A stretch of 64,000 nt of DNA from RGIG5952 sp045627605 (GTDB lineage Bacteria > Verrucomicrobiota > Kiritimatiellia > RFP12 > JAAYLN01). Each line of letters starts with the position of its first letter. The first letter of the stretch is position 1. Below, one piece after another: positions 43,090 through 51,211 of this stretch. The stretch covers positions 1 to 64,000 of the forward strand of contig JAZQOA010000086.1 in NCBI GenBank assembly GCA_045627605.1, in the 5' to 3' direction. Under the pieces are notes generated by a model, which saw nothing but the letters and a program-made list of their open reading frames with translations, was not told where the DNA came from and did no database searches. The position numbers and the translations under genes were made by a program.

Positions 43090-45781
43090 CTTTCCGTTCC
43101 TCCTCTAACGAGCCGAGAAGTTCGAGTGCGCCCGCCGTGGCGAGCATGCAGTTGATCCAGTCGCGTTCGGGGCTTTTCGCGTCCTGGTCCGTCCAGAAGG
43201 TGCGGAGACGCCCGGAGGGCTCCTGCACGCGCGTGGCGGCGTCGCCCAGCGCCCGGGCCTTGGCGAGGTCAAGTGGGTTGCCCCCGGCCTTCCAGAGCAC
43301 GACGAAAGCGCGGATAAGCTTGGCCGCCGACGAATCGATCGGCACGTAGCAGTGGTACTGCTCCATGACGCCGGGCAAAATCCAGTCGAGGTAGTTGGAG
43401 TCCCACGACCTCCCCTCGCGGTAGTGGTCGCACGGCACCGTGTTGCGCATGCCGGCGCCATCGGGCCGCGACGGACGTTCCCAGGCGATGAACTGGTCCT
43501 CGGAGAACCGGATGATTTCACGGGCCTGGGCGAGGCGGCGATTGTCGCCGGGGAAGCGCTTCAAGATGTAGAGCAGCGTCTCGCAGGCGGGGTGCTTGGT
43601 GAGGTTGACGAACTTTTCGGAGGGTTTGACGTCTTCAAACTGCCCTTCCCAGTTCCAATCGGCAAGCGGCCCCTTCTCGACAAAGGCGAAGCCCCTGTCC
43701 GCAGCCGCGCGGTATTCGGGCTTTCCCGTCAGGGCAAAGAGCTCCTCAAGGAGACCGCAGACGCCCAGCGGAAAACAGCGGTTGGGATTGACCGGGGTTC
43801 CGTCCTGGGCGCGCATCTTGAGAAAGCATGTGCCATCCTCGCCCTGGAGACGCAGGTAAGTCGCGGCAATGCGTTCGGCCGCCTCAAGGTACTTCGCCTC
43901 ACCCGTCGCCTTTGAAAGCACAAGGAAGGCGCTGGCCGCCGTCTGCGGATAGAGGAGCATGTGCTGGCCGGCAAAGGTGCCGGCGGTGTAATGCGCCCCC
44001 TCGTAGGTCTGCGTGAAGAATTCAAGCGGCGAACCGGCGGGCTCGGCGTGGGCAATCAGGTAGTCGGCCGCGGCATGGGCGATTTTCAGGGCGTCCGCCG
44101 CGCGGTCGGGCCTCATCCGGGCATACTTCACCATCGCCCGGATCATCGCGGCGTGCATCTTGGAGGGATAGCAGTTGAGATGGTAGCCGGGATCCGGAAG
44201 GCCCGTCTCAAGCCAGTGGCGCGTCGAAGGCATGGCGAAGACATAGTCGTAGATCATTTCGGCGGCCTTGGAATAGGGCCGTGCAGCAGGCGGGTACCAT
44301 CCCGGATGGAAGGCGGCGGTCTTCCAGAAGACGCGACGGCCCGCCAACCCAATTTCCCCGCCCGCAGACGAAACGCCATGGCAAAAGAGCGTCACGAAAC
44401 CACCTGCGGGGATGCGTTCCCAGACCGACGTCAGCGGCTCGGTCGGAGCGGTCGCCTCCCATTCCACTTCGCGGTGGTTGTCGAGGACGGCGAGGAAGCG
44501 GTATTTCACCGCCCCTTCGACCGCGCTGAAAGCGAATGAGGGCGGGTACATGAACCATTCGGAGTGGCCGTTCCAAAACTCCTGGCCGTCCACCCCGCCC
44601 GGGCGAACGACATGCGTCAACTCCTCGGCGACGGCCGCCTCCAGCTTGCGGTCTCCGACAAAGCGTATGTTCTCCGGTTTGAAGGGGCAGCCTTCGGCGG
44701 AGGAAATCGACGACGGCTTCCCTTCGGGGAAATCGCATCGCTCGAAGGTGATGTCCCGGACGCCGAACTTAAGCGCCTTGCCCTCGGTGTGGATGCGGTA
44801 GCCCTCGCGGCAGCAGGTGAAGTCGCAGTTGCGGAAGGTGACGTTTTCAATGTCGACGCCGAACTTTTCCGGGTCGCCATAGAGGGTGCTCATGTTGACG
44901 GCCGTGCCGCCGCGGCGAGTCTCGACGTTTTCCACGACGACATCGCGGATCGTCCCCTCGCCCACGCCGATTCTGAAAACCGACGAGGTCGAGGCCAGCC
45001 GGCAGTTGGAAATGCGTATGCGCTCGCACGGCGATGGATTGCGGAGACGGCGGCCTGAAGCGCGGATGGCGATGGCATCGTCGCCCGTGTCGATATCAAC
45101 GTTGTCAACCTCCACGCCCTGGCAGCAATCTATGTCGATGCCGTCGGTGTTGCCGTCGTCCTGCCCGTTGCGGCAAGTATAGTCGCGGACTTCGACCTCC
45201 GAGCAGGCGTGGAAGAAAAGCGACCAGCAAGGCGAATTGCGAATCGTCACGCCAACCACGCTGATGCCGCGCGTCTCGACGAAGACCACGAGTTGCCCGG
45301 GCCGGAGGTTTTGCTTGTCCTTCGCCCAGCGGATGCCATTCCACCAGGCGGCAGACGTGGGCTTCATCCAGTCGAAATAGGCGATGGGCCTTTCATCGAA
45401 GAAATGGTCGCCGTTGCCGTCGATCACGCCCTTGCCTGTAATGGCGACATACTGCTGGCGGTAGGCGATGATGAAATGAAGGCCGCGCCAGTACTCGCTC
45501 TTTGGGCAGCTGAAGTTTTCGGGATAGGCGTCTTCCGCGTTGTAGTCCGCGAAATCGGGACTTGCCTTGAGTACGGCGCCCTCTTCGAGGTGGAGCTCCA
45601 CTTCGCTCCTGAGCCAGAGCGTGCCGCTCGTGAACTCGCCGGCCGGCACAACGACCTTGCCGCCCTTTGCGGCGGCGGCGTCAATCGCCGCCTGAATCGC
45701 CCCGGCGTTGGCGGCGGGCGACGCCGAGGGCGCCGCCCCGTAATCCACGACATTGAAGACCTTGCGTTCCGTCTCTCTCAT
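43073..45781 (-). CDS. two-domain GH28-like polygalacturonase / (alpha/alpha)6 barrel protein
   Basis: 902 aa from ATG 45781 (GGGGAG six bases upstream). Residues 1-400 are a right-handed parallel beta-helix of the GH28 type, starting FNVVDYGAAPSASPAANAGAIQAAID. NTDGIDID, DTGDDAIAI and FRIGVGEG supply the expected catalytic aspartates and basic residue. Residues 500-890 resemble an (alpha/alpha)6 toroid (GH88/105/127-like helices: RAADALKIAHAAADYLIAHA, KYLEAAERIAATYLRL). A small beta domain lies between. No signal peptide. The pair would cut galacturonan-type chains and process the ends in one enzyme. The catalytic competence of the toroid is unproven. Confidence 0.8.
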   Translation of the reverse strand: MRETERKVFNVVDYGAAPSASPAANAGAIQAAIDAAAAKGGKVVVPAGEFTSGTLWLRSEVELHLEEGAVLKASPDFADYNAEDAYPENFSCPKSEYWRGLHFIIAYRQQYVAITGKGVIDGNGDHFFDERPIAYFDWMKPTSAAWWNGIRWAKDKQNLRPGQLVVFVETRGISVVGVTIRNSPCWSLFFHACSEVEVRDYTCRNGQDDGNTDGIDIDCCQGVEVDNVDIDTGDDAIAIRASGRRLRNPSPCERIRISNCRLASTSSVFRIGVGEGTIRDVVVENVETRRGGTAVNMSTLYGDPEKFGVDIENVTFRNCDFTCCREGYRIHTEGKALKFGVRDITFERCDFPEGKPSSISSAEGCPFKPENIRFVGDRKLEAAVAEELTHVVRPGGVDGQEFWNGHSEWFMYPPSFAFSAVEGAVKYRFLAVLDNHREVEWEATAPTEPLTSVWERIPAGGFVTLFCHGVSSAGGEIGLAGRRVFWKTAAFHPGWYPPAARPYSKAAEMIYDYVFAMPSTRHWLETGLPDPGYHLNCYPSKMHAAMIRAMVKYARMRPDRAADALKIAHAAADYLIAHAEPAGSPLEFFTQTYEGAHYTAGTFAGQHMLLYPQTAASAFLVLSKATGEAKYLEAAERIAATYLRLQGEDGTCFLKMRAQDGTPVNPNRCFPLGVCGLLEELFALTGKPEYRAAADRGFAFVEKGPLADWNWEGQFEDVKPSEKFVNLTKHPACETLLYILKRFPGDNRRLAQAREIIRFSEDQFIAWERPSRPDGAGMRNTVPCDHYREGRSWDSNYLDWILPGVMEQYHCYVPIDSSAAKLIRAFVVLWKAGGNPLDLAKARALGDAATRVQEPSGRLRTFWTDQDAKSPERDWINCMLATAGALELLGSLEEERKDGNAI

Positions 45782-45881
45782 CGCCATCTCCCCTTTTCGA
45801 CGCCCTTAATAAACGGCGACTTTAAAAGCTTAATCTAAATGGCACGACACCCCACATCCCCACATTGGCGTCCTCAGCCAC

Positions 45882-46805
45882 CTATCCATCTATCCTTTCG
45901 CCCCAAACTGGCACGACTGCGTTGAGCCCCAGTTCCCTCACCCGAGCAGCCCCTTCGTAGCCGCGCCCCCATGTCGAGCGCGCACCACCACCGATGGCGT
46001 GACCGAGTTCCTGGAGGTGTCCGAACACCATCCGCTTCGCCCGCACCTGCCGCGCCGCATCCTCAGGGTCAATGTAGTTGTAGGGGCTTACGATCCAGAG
46101 ATCGGGATTCGGGCGATTTGGACGCATCTCGTGGATGAATCCCGAATCGCCGGTGTGATAAATGACATAGTCGCCAATTGCAATCTCAAATGCCGTTGTG
46201 AAATCCTGCAGGTAGTAGTTGTGCGACATTACATGCGTGGTGATTGCGACGTCCTTGATCCTATATGTCCGCCCGCGTTTCGTATATCCGCCAACAGCAC
46301 CGGCGCGGTATGCGCCGTAGTTGCCGCTGAAGTTGTTGAAGACGGTCTTGCCAGCCTTGTCGAGTGCTTTTAGCGTGGCCCTGGAATAGTGATCGTCGTG
46401 GTTGTGGGTGATGCAGGCGAAGTCTACAATCGGCACGCTTAGGATATCCTGCCTGTGCGCAAGGTCTATCGTGAATATCGTCTTTTGCGTTTTAATTACG
46501 ACACCCATGTTGTAAACATACCATACGGCAGGTTTCGTTCCGGTCACTTCAGTTTGCGCAACGTCACGGAAAACCTTGTCGTAAGCCTCGTCATACCGCT
46601 TTAGCGCAGGATACCTGGCAAAAAACGCCATCTTGTCTGCTTCGGAAAGTCCTATCCCGGATTTGCGGAACCTGACGTACTCTTCGGGCGGCAACGCGTC
46701 AATCTCGCATTGGAAGCGGTAGAGGTCCTCGGGCATCCCGTCGACCCACTTTTTTCCATCGGGCGAATCCATGACAGCCCCCTTGGGGAAATCGCCATCT
46801 TCCAT
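45882..46805 (-). CDS. metallo-beta-lactamase-fold hydrolase (paralogue 1)
   Basis: 307 aa. THNHDDHY near residue 135 is the HxHxDH zinc-binding motif; later ligands are probably in THVMSHN and YHTGDSGF. A helical N-terminal extension of about 85 residues (LPPEEYVRFRKSGIGLSE...) precedes the fold. Probably a lactonase or phosphoesterase of the UlaG/L-ascorbate-6-phosphate type; substrate unknown. Its ATG follows the TAA of the second copy with no spacing (46806), so the two are coupled and were formed by tandem duplication. Confidence 0.8.
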   Translation of the reverse strand: MEDGDFPKGAVMDSPDGKKWVDGMPEDLYRFQCEIDALPPEEYVRFRKSGIGLSEADKMAFFARYPALKRYDEAYDKVFRDVAQTEVTGTKPAVWYVYNMGVVIKTQKTIFTIDLAHRQDILSVPIVDFACITHNHDDHYSRATLKALDKAGKTVFNNFSGNYGAYRAGAVGGYTKRGRTYRIKDVAITTHVMSHNYYLQDFTTAFEIAIGDYVIYHTGDSGFIHEMRPNRPNPDLWIVSPYNYIDPEDAARQVRAKRMVFGHLQELGHAIGGGARSTWGRGYEGAARVRELGLNAVVPVWGERIDG

Positions 46806-47732
46806 TTACACGATCCTTTCGCCCCATGTCGGCATAATGGCCGCATACCCCTTCGCATTGCAGTCGCGAACAGCCCGGAGGCCATCCTCGTAAGACCAAC
46901 GCCACTTGTCATGGCCAAGCTCCTGCAGATGCGCTATCACAGTTAGCTTCGGACATACCATCTGCACACCGTCGCCTACGTTCATCCCGCAATATGGATG
47001 GACGATCCAAAGATCCGGTCCGGGACGGTTCAGCATGATTTCGTAATGATAGCACATATCGCCCGAATGGTAGATGCGGTAATCGCCGATTGTGATTTCA
47101 AGTGGCATCGTGAAGTCGAGCAAGTAGCTGTTGTGCGCGGCGACATGCGTTTCAATCCTGACGTCGCCAATGGTGAATGTCCGCGGTCTGCGCGTGAATC
47201 CGCCGTATCCGCCGTGCGTTCTCTTCGCGCCTTCATTTGCTTCGAAGTTGCTGATGATCAGCTTTCCGGCGGCGTTAAAGGCGTCAAGGCAGCCATCATC
47301 GCAATGATCGTCATGATTGTGCGTGTAGCACGCGAAATCGCAGAATGGCACACTCGACAGATCCTGCCGGTGCGAAAGGTCGATTGAGAAGACTGTTTTC
47401 CGGGTTTTAACAACAAGGCCCATGTTGTAGACGAACCAGACCGCTGGTGTACGCCCCGAAACTTTTGTCTCGGAAACCTCGCGGAATACTTTCCCGTATG
47501 CCTCGTCATAGCGTTTCAGGACAGGGAACCGAGCGTACAAGTTGGCCTTTTCCGTTTCGGGAAGATCGAGTCCGCGCTCACGGAACGCCATGAAATCCGC
47601 ACCCTTGATCGCGTCAATCTCTTTCTGGCGAATGGAAAACTCGGCGGAAAGGCCATCGCCCTTGGAAAGTTGATTTTCTTCCGCGTCCGTCAGGGGACTG
47701 GCTGAGGTTTGAAGGGGATTCTCCTGCATCAT
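46806..47732 (-). CDS. metallo-beta-lactamase-fold hydrolase (paralogue 2)
   Basis: 308 aa from ATG 47732 (AGAGG upstream). THNHDDHC gives the HxHxDH zinc motif; FPVLKRYDEAYGKVFREV, PAVWFVYNMGLVVKTRKT and DLSHRQDLSSVPF are shared almost word for word with the downstream paralogue. It lies 22 nt after the FAD oxidoreductase gene on the same strand, suggesting the three act in sequence (oxidation, then ring or ester opening), which is inference. Confidence 0.8.
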   Translation of the reverse strand: MMQENPLQTSASPLTDAEENQLSKGDGLSAEFSIRQKEIDAIKGADFMAFRERGLDLPETEKANLYARFPVLKRYDEAYGKVFREVSETKVSGRTPAVWFVYNMGLVVKTRKTVFSIDLSHRQDLSSVPFCDFACYTHNHDDHCDDGCLDAFNAAGKLIISNFEANEGAKRTHGGYGGFTRRPRTFTIGDVRIETHVAAHNSYLLDFTMPLEITIGDYRIYHSGDMCYHYEIMLNRPGPDLWIVHPYCGMNVGDGVQMVCPKLTVIAHLQELGHDKWRWSYEDGLRAVRDCNAKGYAAIMPTWGERIV

Positions 47733-47754
47733 CAATCAGCCTCTTTTGCGCAAG

Positions 47755-49518
47755 CTACCGCACGTCAAACGCGAACATCCTGCACGCGGCGCCCTCGCCC
47801 CAGAGGCTTTCGGGAACAAGCCGGACCGCCATCGTCTCGGCGCCGACGGCGACCTTGACCATGCGGCGGCGGTTGTCGTCGACATGGGCGACCTTGCGCC
47901 AGCCGCCTTCGGCGGAATCATCGCGGACGTAAATGGAAAAGGCGCGGACAAGCGTCGCGGGCATCGCAAGCGGCTTGATTTCGAAGGCGAACTCGTGCAT
48001 GAGGTTGTAGTGGTGGCCATGTTCGCCGGTGCGGTTGAGATCGCTGTCGAAGACAATCCGCGCCTCGCCGACCTTTTCGGGCTTGGCGAAGGCATACTCC
48101 ACCCAGCCGCCGAGCGGGATCTCCGCGCCGTTTACCGCATCGCCGACGGGGCGGTCCGTCCCGTTGAGAAGGGCCGAGGGATCGCCGTCCGACGCGGAAA
48201 GGCGCGCCGCCTTCGACAGCGCCGGGATGTCGCGCCTGAGCCAGGGGATGTAGCAGTCGTCGTCGAGAAGCGTCTGCTGGAGTTCGCGTACGTATTTTTC
48301 GGCGACGCCGCGGGGCGTTGTCTGCTCGCGGACGGCGATCGAAGCCGCCGTGCCGACGGCCTGGCCGATGATGGCGCAAGTCGCCATGACGCGCGTGGAG
48401 CTCAGCGCGGCATGCGAAACGCTGATGTTGCGTCCGGCGCAGAAAAGATTCTCGACGTTGCGGGAGTAGAGGGAGCGGTAGGAAATGCCGTAGGGCGACG
48501 GCGCGGGGTGGAAAATCGTCGGGGGCTCCCGCGTACCGAACCCCTTGGGGTTGTGGTCGTCCATCGACCAACCGCCGTATGCGACGACATCGTCGAAACG
48601 GCCTTCGGCGCGAATGTCGTTTTGCGTCATGATGCGGTCGCCCAGGTAGCGGCGTGTTTCGCGCTTGCCGGGCAGGGAGCCAACCCAGTCGAGCTTCCAG
48701 TTGGCGGCGCCGTGGTCGCCCTTGTTCTTGTAGTGGTCCCAGAGGCCGAAGACGACCTTGAGCAATTCGTCGCGGATTTCCTCGGTGTCGGCCAGCGCGT
48801 TTTGCATGCCGCCCAGTTCGAGCCACCACCAGTTGCCGCCGGCGCGGAAGTTCTTGAAGACGCGGGTGATGTCGGCGTCGGTCTCGTACTTGTTGGCCCA
48901 GGGCGGCGGGACAAACGGCTGCGGCTCGGTCGTCTCGCGCGCCTGGACCAGGCAGCTCAGGCCCATCGTGTGGTTGTCGGCGGCTTCCGGCTCGATATCC
49001 TCGCCGAACTCGGCCCGTGCCTCGCGTCCCATGGGCCAGTCGGCGCCGGACAGGGGCGCGAGGACGCTGTCGCCCGAACAATCGGCGAAAAGGCGCGCCT
49101 TCACGGTCTGCCACTTCTGCGTCGTCGTCTGCCACCCGGTGACGGAGACGATCCGCCGCCCGTCCATCTCGGCCTTGTTGCACGAGCAGTTGAGAATCAG
49201 CTTGACGCCAGGCTGGTAGCGGACGGCGCCGTAGAGAATGGAGTCCCAGACGGACGGGTTTCGCCCGGGGTTGTAGAAGTGGTTGTCGAGCATCAGCTCC
49301 TCGATGATGCCCGTCTCGCGCATGTCGCGGCCGTGGGCGCCGCCGACCCACATGCGGATTTCGCTTGAGGCGTTTCCGCCAAGGACGGGGCGATCCTGCA
49401 TAAGGGCGACCTTCGCGCCGTGCCTCGCCGCGGCAATTGCCGCCAGCATTCCCGAAAGTCCGCCGCCAACAACGCAGAAGTCAACTTCCGTGACTTCTTC
49501 TTCAAAGGGTGTATTCAT
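47755..49518 (-). CDS. FAD-dependent oxidoreductase
   Basis: 587 aa. An N-terminal Rossmann motif VDFCVVGGGLSGMLAAIAAARHGAKV binds FAD, followed by GGNASSEIRMWVGGAHGRDMRE, typical of the FAD_oxidored family found in PVC sugar-degradation loci. GRNISVSHAALSSTRVMATCA provides a second FAD contact. The C-terminal 150 residues add a beta-sandwich domain. No signal peptide is seen; probably cytoplasmic. The substrate is unknown. The ATG lies 7 nt after its -10 box. Confidence 0.88.
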   Translation of the reverse strand: MNTPFEEEVTEVDFCVVGGGLSGMLAAIAAARHGAKVALMQDRPVLGGNASSEIRMWVGGAHGRDMRETGIIEELMLDNHFYNPGRNPSVWDSILYGAVRYQPGVKLILNCSCNKAEMDGRRIVSVTGWQTTTQKWQTVKARLFADCSGDSVLAPLSGADWPMGREARAEFGEDIEPEAADNHTMGLSCLVQARETTEPQPFVPPPWANKYETDADITRVFKNFRAGGNWWWLELGGMQNALADTEEIRDELLKVVFGLWDHYKNKGDHGAANWKLDWVGSLPGKRETRRYLGDRIMTQNDIRAEGRFDDVVAYGGWSMDDHNPKGFGTREPPTIFHPAPSPYGISYRSLYSRNVENLFCAGRNISVSHAALSSTRVMATCAIIGQAVGTAASIAVREQTTPRGVAEKYVRELQQTLLDDDCYIPWLRRDIPALSKAARLSASDGDPSALLNGTDRPVGDAVNGAEIPLGGWVEYAFAKPEKVGEARIVFDSDLNRTGEHGHHYNLMHEFAFEIKPLAMPATLVRAFSIYVRDDSAEGGWRKVAHVDDNRRRMVKVAVGAETMAVRLVPESLWGEGAACRMFAFDVR

Positions 49519-49525
49519 AAGAATT

Positions 49526-49554
49526 AGTATATTCCACCAGCCGCCATTCGTCAA
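49526..49554 (-). promoter_or_regulatory. sigma-70-type promoter of the FAD oxidoreductase operon
   Basis: TTGACG (49554-49549), 17-bp spacer and TATACT (49531-49526) on the minus strand. Only seven bases separate the -10 from the ATG at 49518, so a leaderless mRNA is expected. Confidence 0.75.
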
Positions 49555-49570
49555 AATCCGAAAAAAGAAC

Positions 49571-49599
49571 TTGAAATAATCAGGCGGATGGGATATAAT
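49571..49599 (+). promoter_or_regulatory. promoter of tRNA-Asp
   Basis: TTGAAA (49571-49576), 17-bp spacer and TATAAT (49594-49599). Transcription would start about 10 nt before the mature tRNA. It stands back to back with the FAD operon promoter. Confidence 0.75.
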
Positions 49600-49616
49600 A
49601 TTTGCATTCACTTCGC

Positions 49617-49693
49617 GGGGGAGTAGCGCAATTGGTTAGCGCACCGGACTGTCGATCCGGCGGTTGCGAGTTCGATCCTCGTCTCTCCCGCCA
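49617..49693 (+). tRNA. tRNA-Asp (GTC)
   Basis: 77 nt including encoded CCA. The acceptor stem GGGGGAG pairs with CTCTCCC (one G-T), D stem GCGC/GCGC, anticodon stem CCGGA/TCCGG with loop CTGTCGA (anticodon GTC), T arm GCGAG-TTCGATC-CTCGT, discriminator G and CCA. A run of Ts follows directly after ccac, serving as terminator tail. Confidence 0.97.
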
Positions 49694-49768
49694 CTTTTTT
49701 TCCAGCGGCCGCCTTCTTCCGAAGCGCGGTCGTTTTGTTTTTCGGGACATGCGGCAAGGCGCACAGCG

Positions 49769-50139
49769 ATGGAAATCAAAACTATCCAGACTGACAACTG
49801 CGAAATCCAATGCGCTATTTTTGGAAGCGGAAACATCCCCCTGGTGATTATTCCCGGAATCAGCCTCCGCAGTCCGCTGAATTATGCGCCGGCCATTGAA
49901 GCCGCCTACGCCACGCTGGTCCGGGATTTCACCATTTTCGTGTCAAATGCCCGGTCCTCGCCATTGGCGCGGCCAAGGACAAGGTCTTCACCGCCCGCGC
50001 CACCTCAGAATTGGCGGAGGCCCTTGCGGGCGAATGCTTCATCCATCCCCCGCCCTACGGCCACGCCGTCTACGACGAGGCTCCAGACTACGTGCACCGC
50101 CTTTCGGCATTCTTCACGGGCAGCACGGCATCAAGCTAA
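49769..50139 (+). pseudogene. alpha/beta-hydrolase pseudogene with internal deletion
   Basis: From ATG 49769 about 57 codons encode a hydrolase N-terminus (EIKTIQTDNCEIQCAIFG, PLVIIPGISLRSPLNYAPAI). Near 49938-49945 the sequence jumps to another frame that encodes a hydrolase C-terminus (VKCPVLAIGAAKDKVFTA, YGHAVYDEAPDYVHRLSAFF) ending at TAA 50137-50139. The acid and His regions remain, but the central part with the nucleophile-elbow Ser is missing, an apparent loss of more than 100 codons. It lies directly after tRNA-Asp, a common site for recombination. Confidence 0.7.
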
Positions 50140-50208
50140 CAGGGCATCATCTTCGGTGACAAGGACGACACTTTGGCGGGAGGGGCGGTGACGAACTTCG
50201 AGGGCAAT

Positions 50209-50262
50209 GGAGACGTTGTCGGCAATGGCGACACGACATTGCAGGACGTCCTCAATGTCTCC
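50209..50262. repeat. nested inverted repeat
   Basis: GGAGACGTTG (50209-50218) pairs with CAATGTCTCC (50253-50262), nine of ten bases; inside it GCAATG (50222-50227) pairs with CATTGC (50237-50242). The element lies between the hydrolase pseudogene and the end of the EEP gene; it may be a bidirectional terminator or a remnant of a small palindromic element. No gene is seen in 50140-50298. Confidence 0.4.
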
Positions 50263-50298
50263 ACGGTCTCCCCTGTCCCCACGCCCCCAACGGCAGGA

Positions 50299-51204
50299 CT
50301 ACTTGACCAGTACGGAGATGAGCTGGTGGTCGCTGAAGTTCTTGTCCTTGAACTGGGCGGGCGGCGCGACTTCGGGGGCGATGATTTCGGCATTGCCCTT
50401 TAGGAAGATGTAGTCGAAGCAGGAGGCCGGGTAGTACTTCGTGGCCGGCATCGTGTTGCGTTCGACGACGCCTTTGAAGCAGTCCCTAAAGCCGGCATCG
50501 AGAACCGTTGGGATTGTTTTCTCGCCCTTGTAGCCGTCGTCAAAGACGCTCGTGTTGAAGTCGCCGCCGAAAATCACACGGGAAACTTTCCGCCCCGCGT
50601 AGTCCTTCGCCATGATTTCCCCGGCGAAGGCGACGAGCTGGCGGGCGGAGATTTCGCGAAGCGCGCGGTTGGCCAAGGGGACCTTGTCCTTGTCTGGTGC
50701 GTTATCGGGGATGAAGTTGCTCTTGAGGTGGACACCGGCCACGGCGGTCAGGTTGCTGTCGATGTCGAAAACAGCCCAGACGAACCCCCGGGGCGGCTTC
50801 TTGCCGTCCTCCCACTTCCACTCGCGCCAGCCGGAGTCAACAGGCTTCAACTTGGAGATGATGGCGTTCTGGTGCGCGGGGACGGGGGCGTCCGGCGTGG
50901 TGGGGAACGCCGTGCAGGCGCTGACCGAAAAAACCTTGAGCGCCTCGTGCGAAACGAGGCGCTCGCAAACCTCGCGGCTGCGCATCTCCTCGAGCATGAG
51001 GATGTCGACGTTGTGGCGCGCGATGAAGCGGGCGGCGGTATTGATGCGGTACTGCTCGTACTGCGCGGACTTTTCCGTCTCGTTGGTGACGGGGAATCCC
51101 GCCGGGAACCAGCGGAGGTTCCACGCCCCCACCCTCGCGCCATCGGCGGCGAATGTCGACGCCGCGACAACGGCGGCGGCCAAAAAAAGTGCAATGCGTT
51201 TCAT
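50299..51204 (-). CDS. secreted endonuclease/exonuclease/phosphatase family protein
   Basis: 301 aa. A signal peptide (1-20, ALFLAAAVVAASTFAADG) precedes an EEP fold: VGAWNLRWFP (metal Asn), DILMLEEMRS (Glu), VAGVHLKSNF (His), VIFGGDFNTSVFDD (Asp-x-Asn) and SDHQLISVLV (terminal Asp-His). All expected active-site residues are present. Such exported enzymes cleave DNA, phosphoinositides or other phosphodiesters. It follows the 870-aa secreted protein by 7 nt. Confidence 0.9.
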   Translation of the reverse strand: MKRIALFLAAAVVAASTFAADGARVGAWNLRWFPAGFPVTNETEKSAQYEQYRINTAARFIARHNVDILMLEEMRSREVCERLVSHEALKVFSVSACTAFPTTPDAPVPAHQNAIISKLKPVDSGWREWKWEDGKKPPRGFVWAVFDIDSNLTAVAGVHLKSNFIPDNAPDKDKVPLANRALREISARQLVAFAGEIMAKDYAGRKVSRVIFGGDFNTSVFDDGYKGEKTIPTVLDAGFRDCFKGVVERNTMPATKYYPASCFDYIFLKGNAEIIAPEVAPPAQFKDKNFSDHQLISVLVK

Positions 51205-51211
51205 ACTTGAT

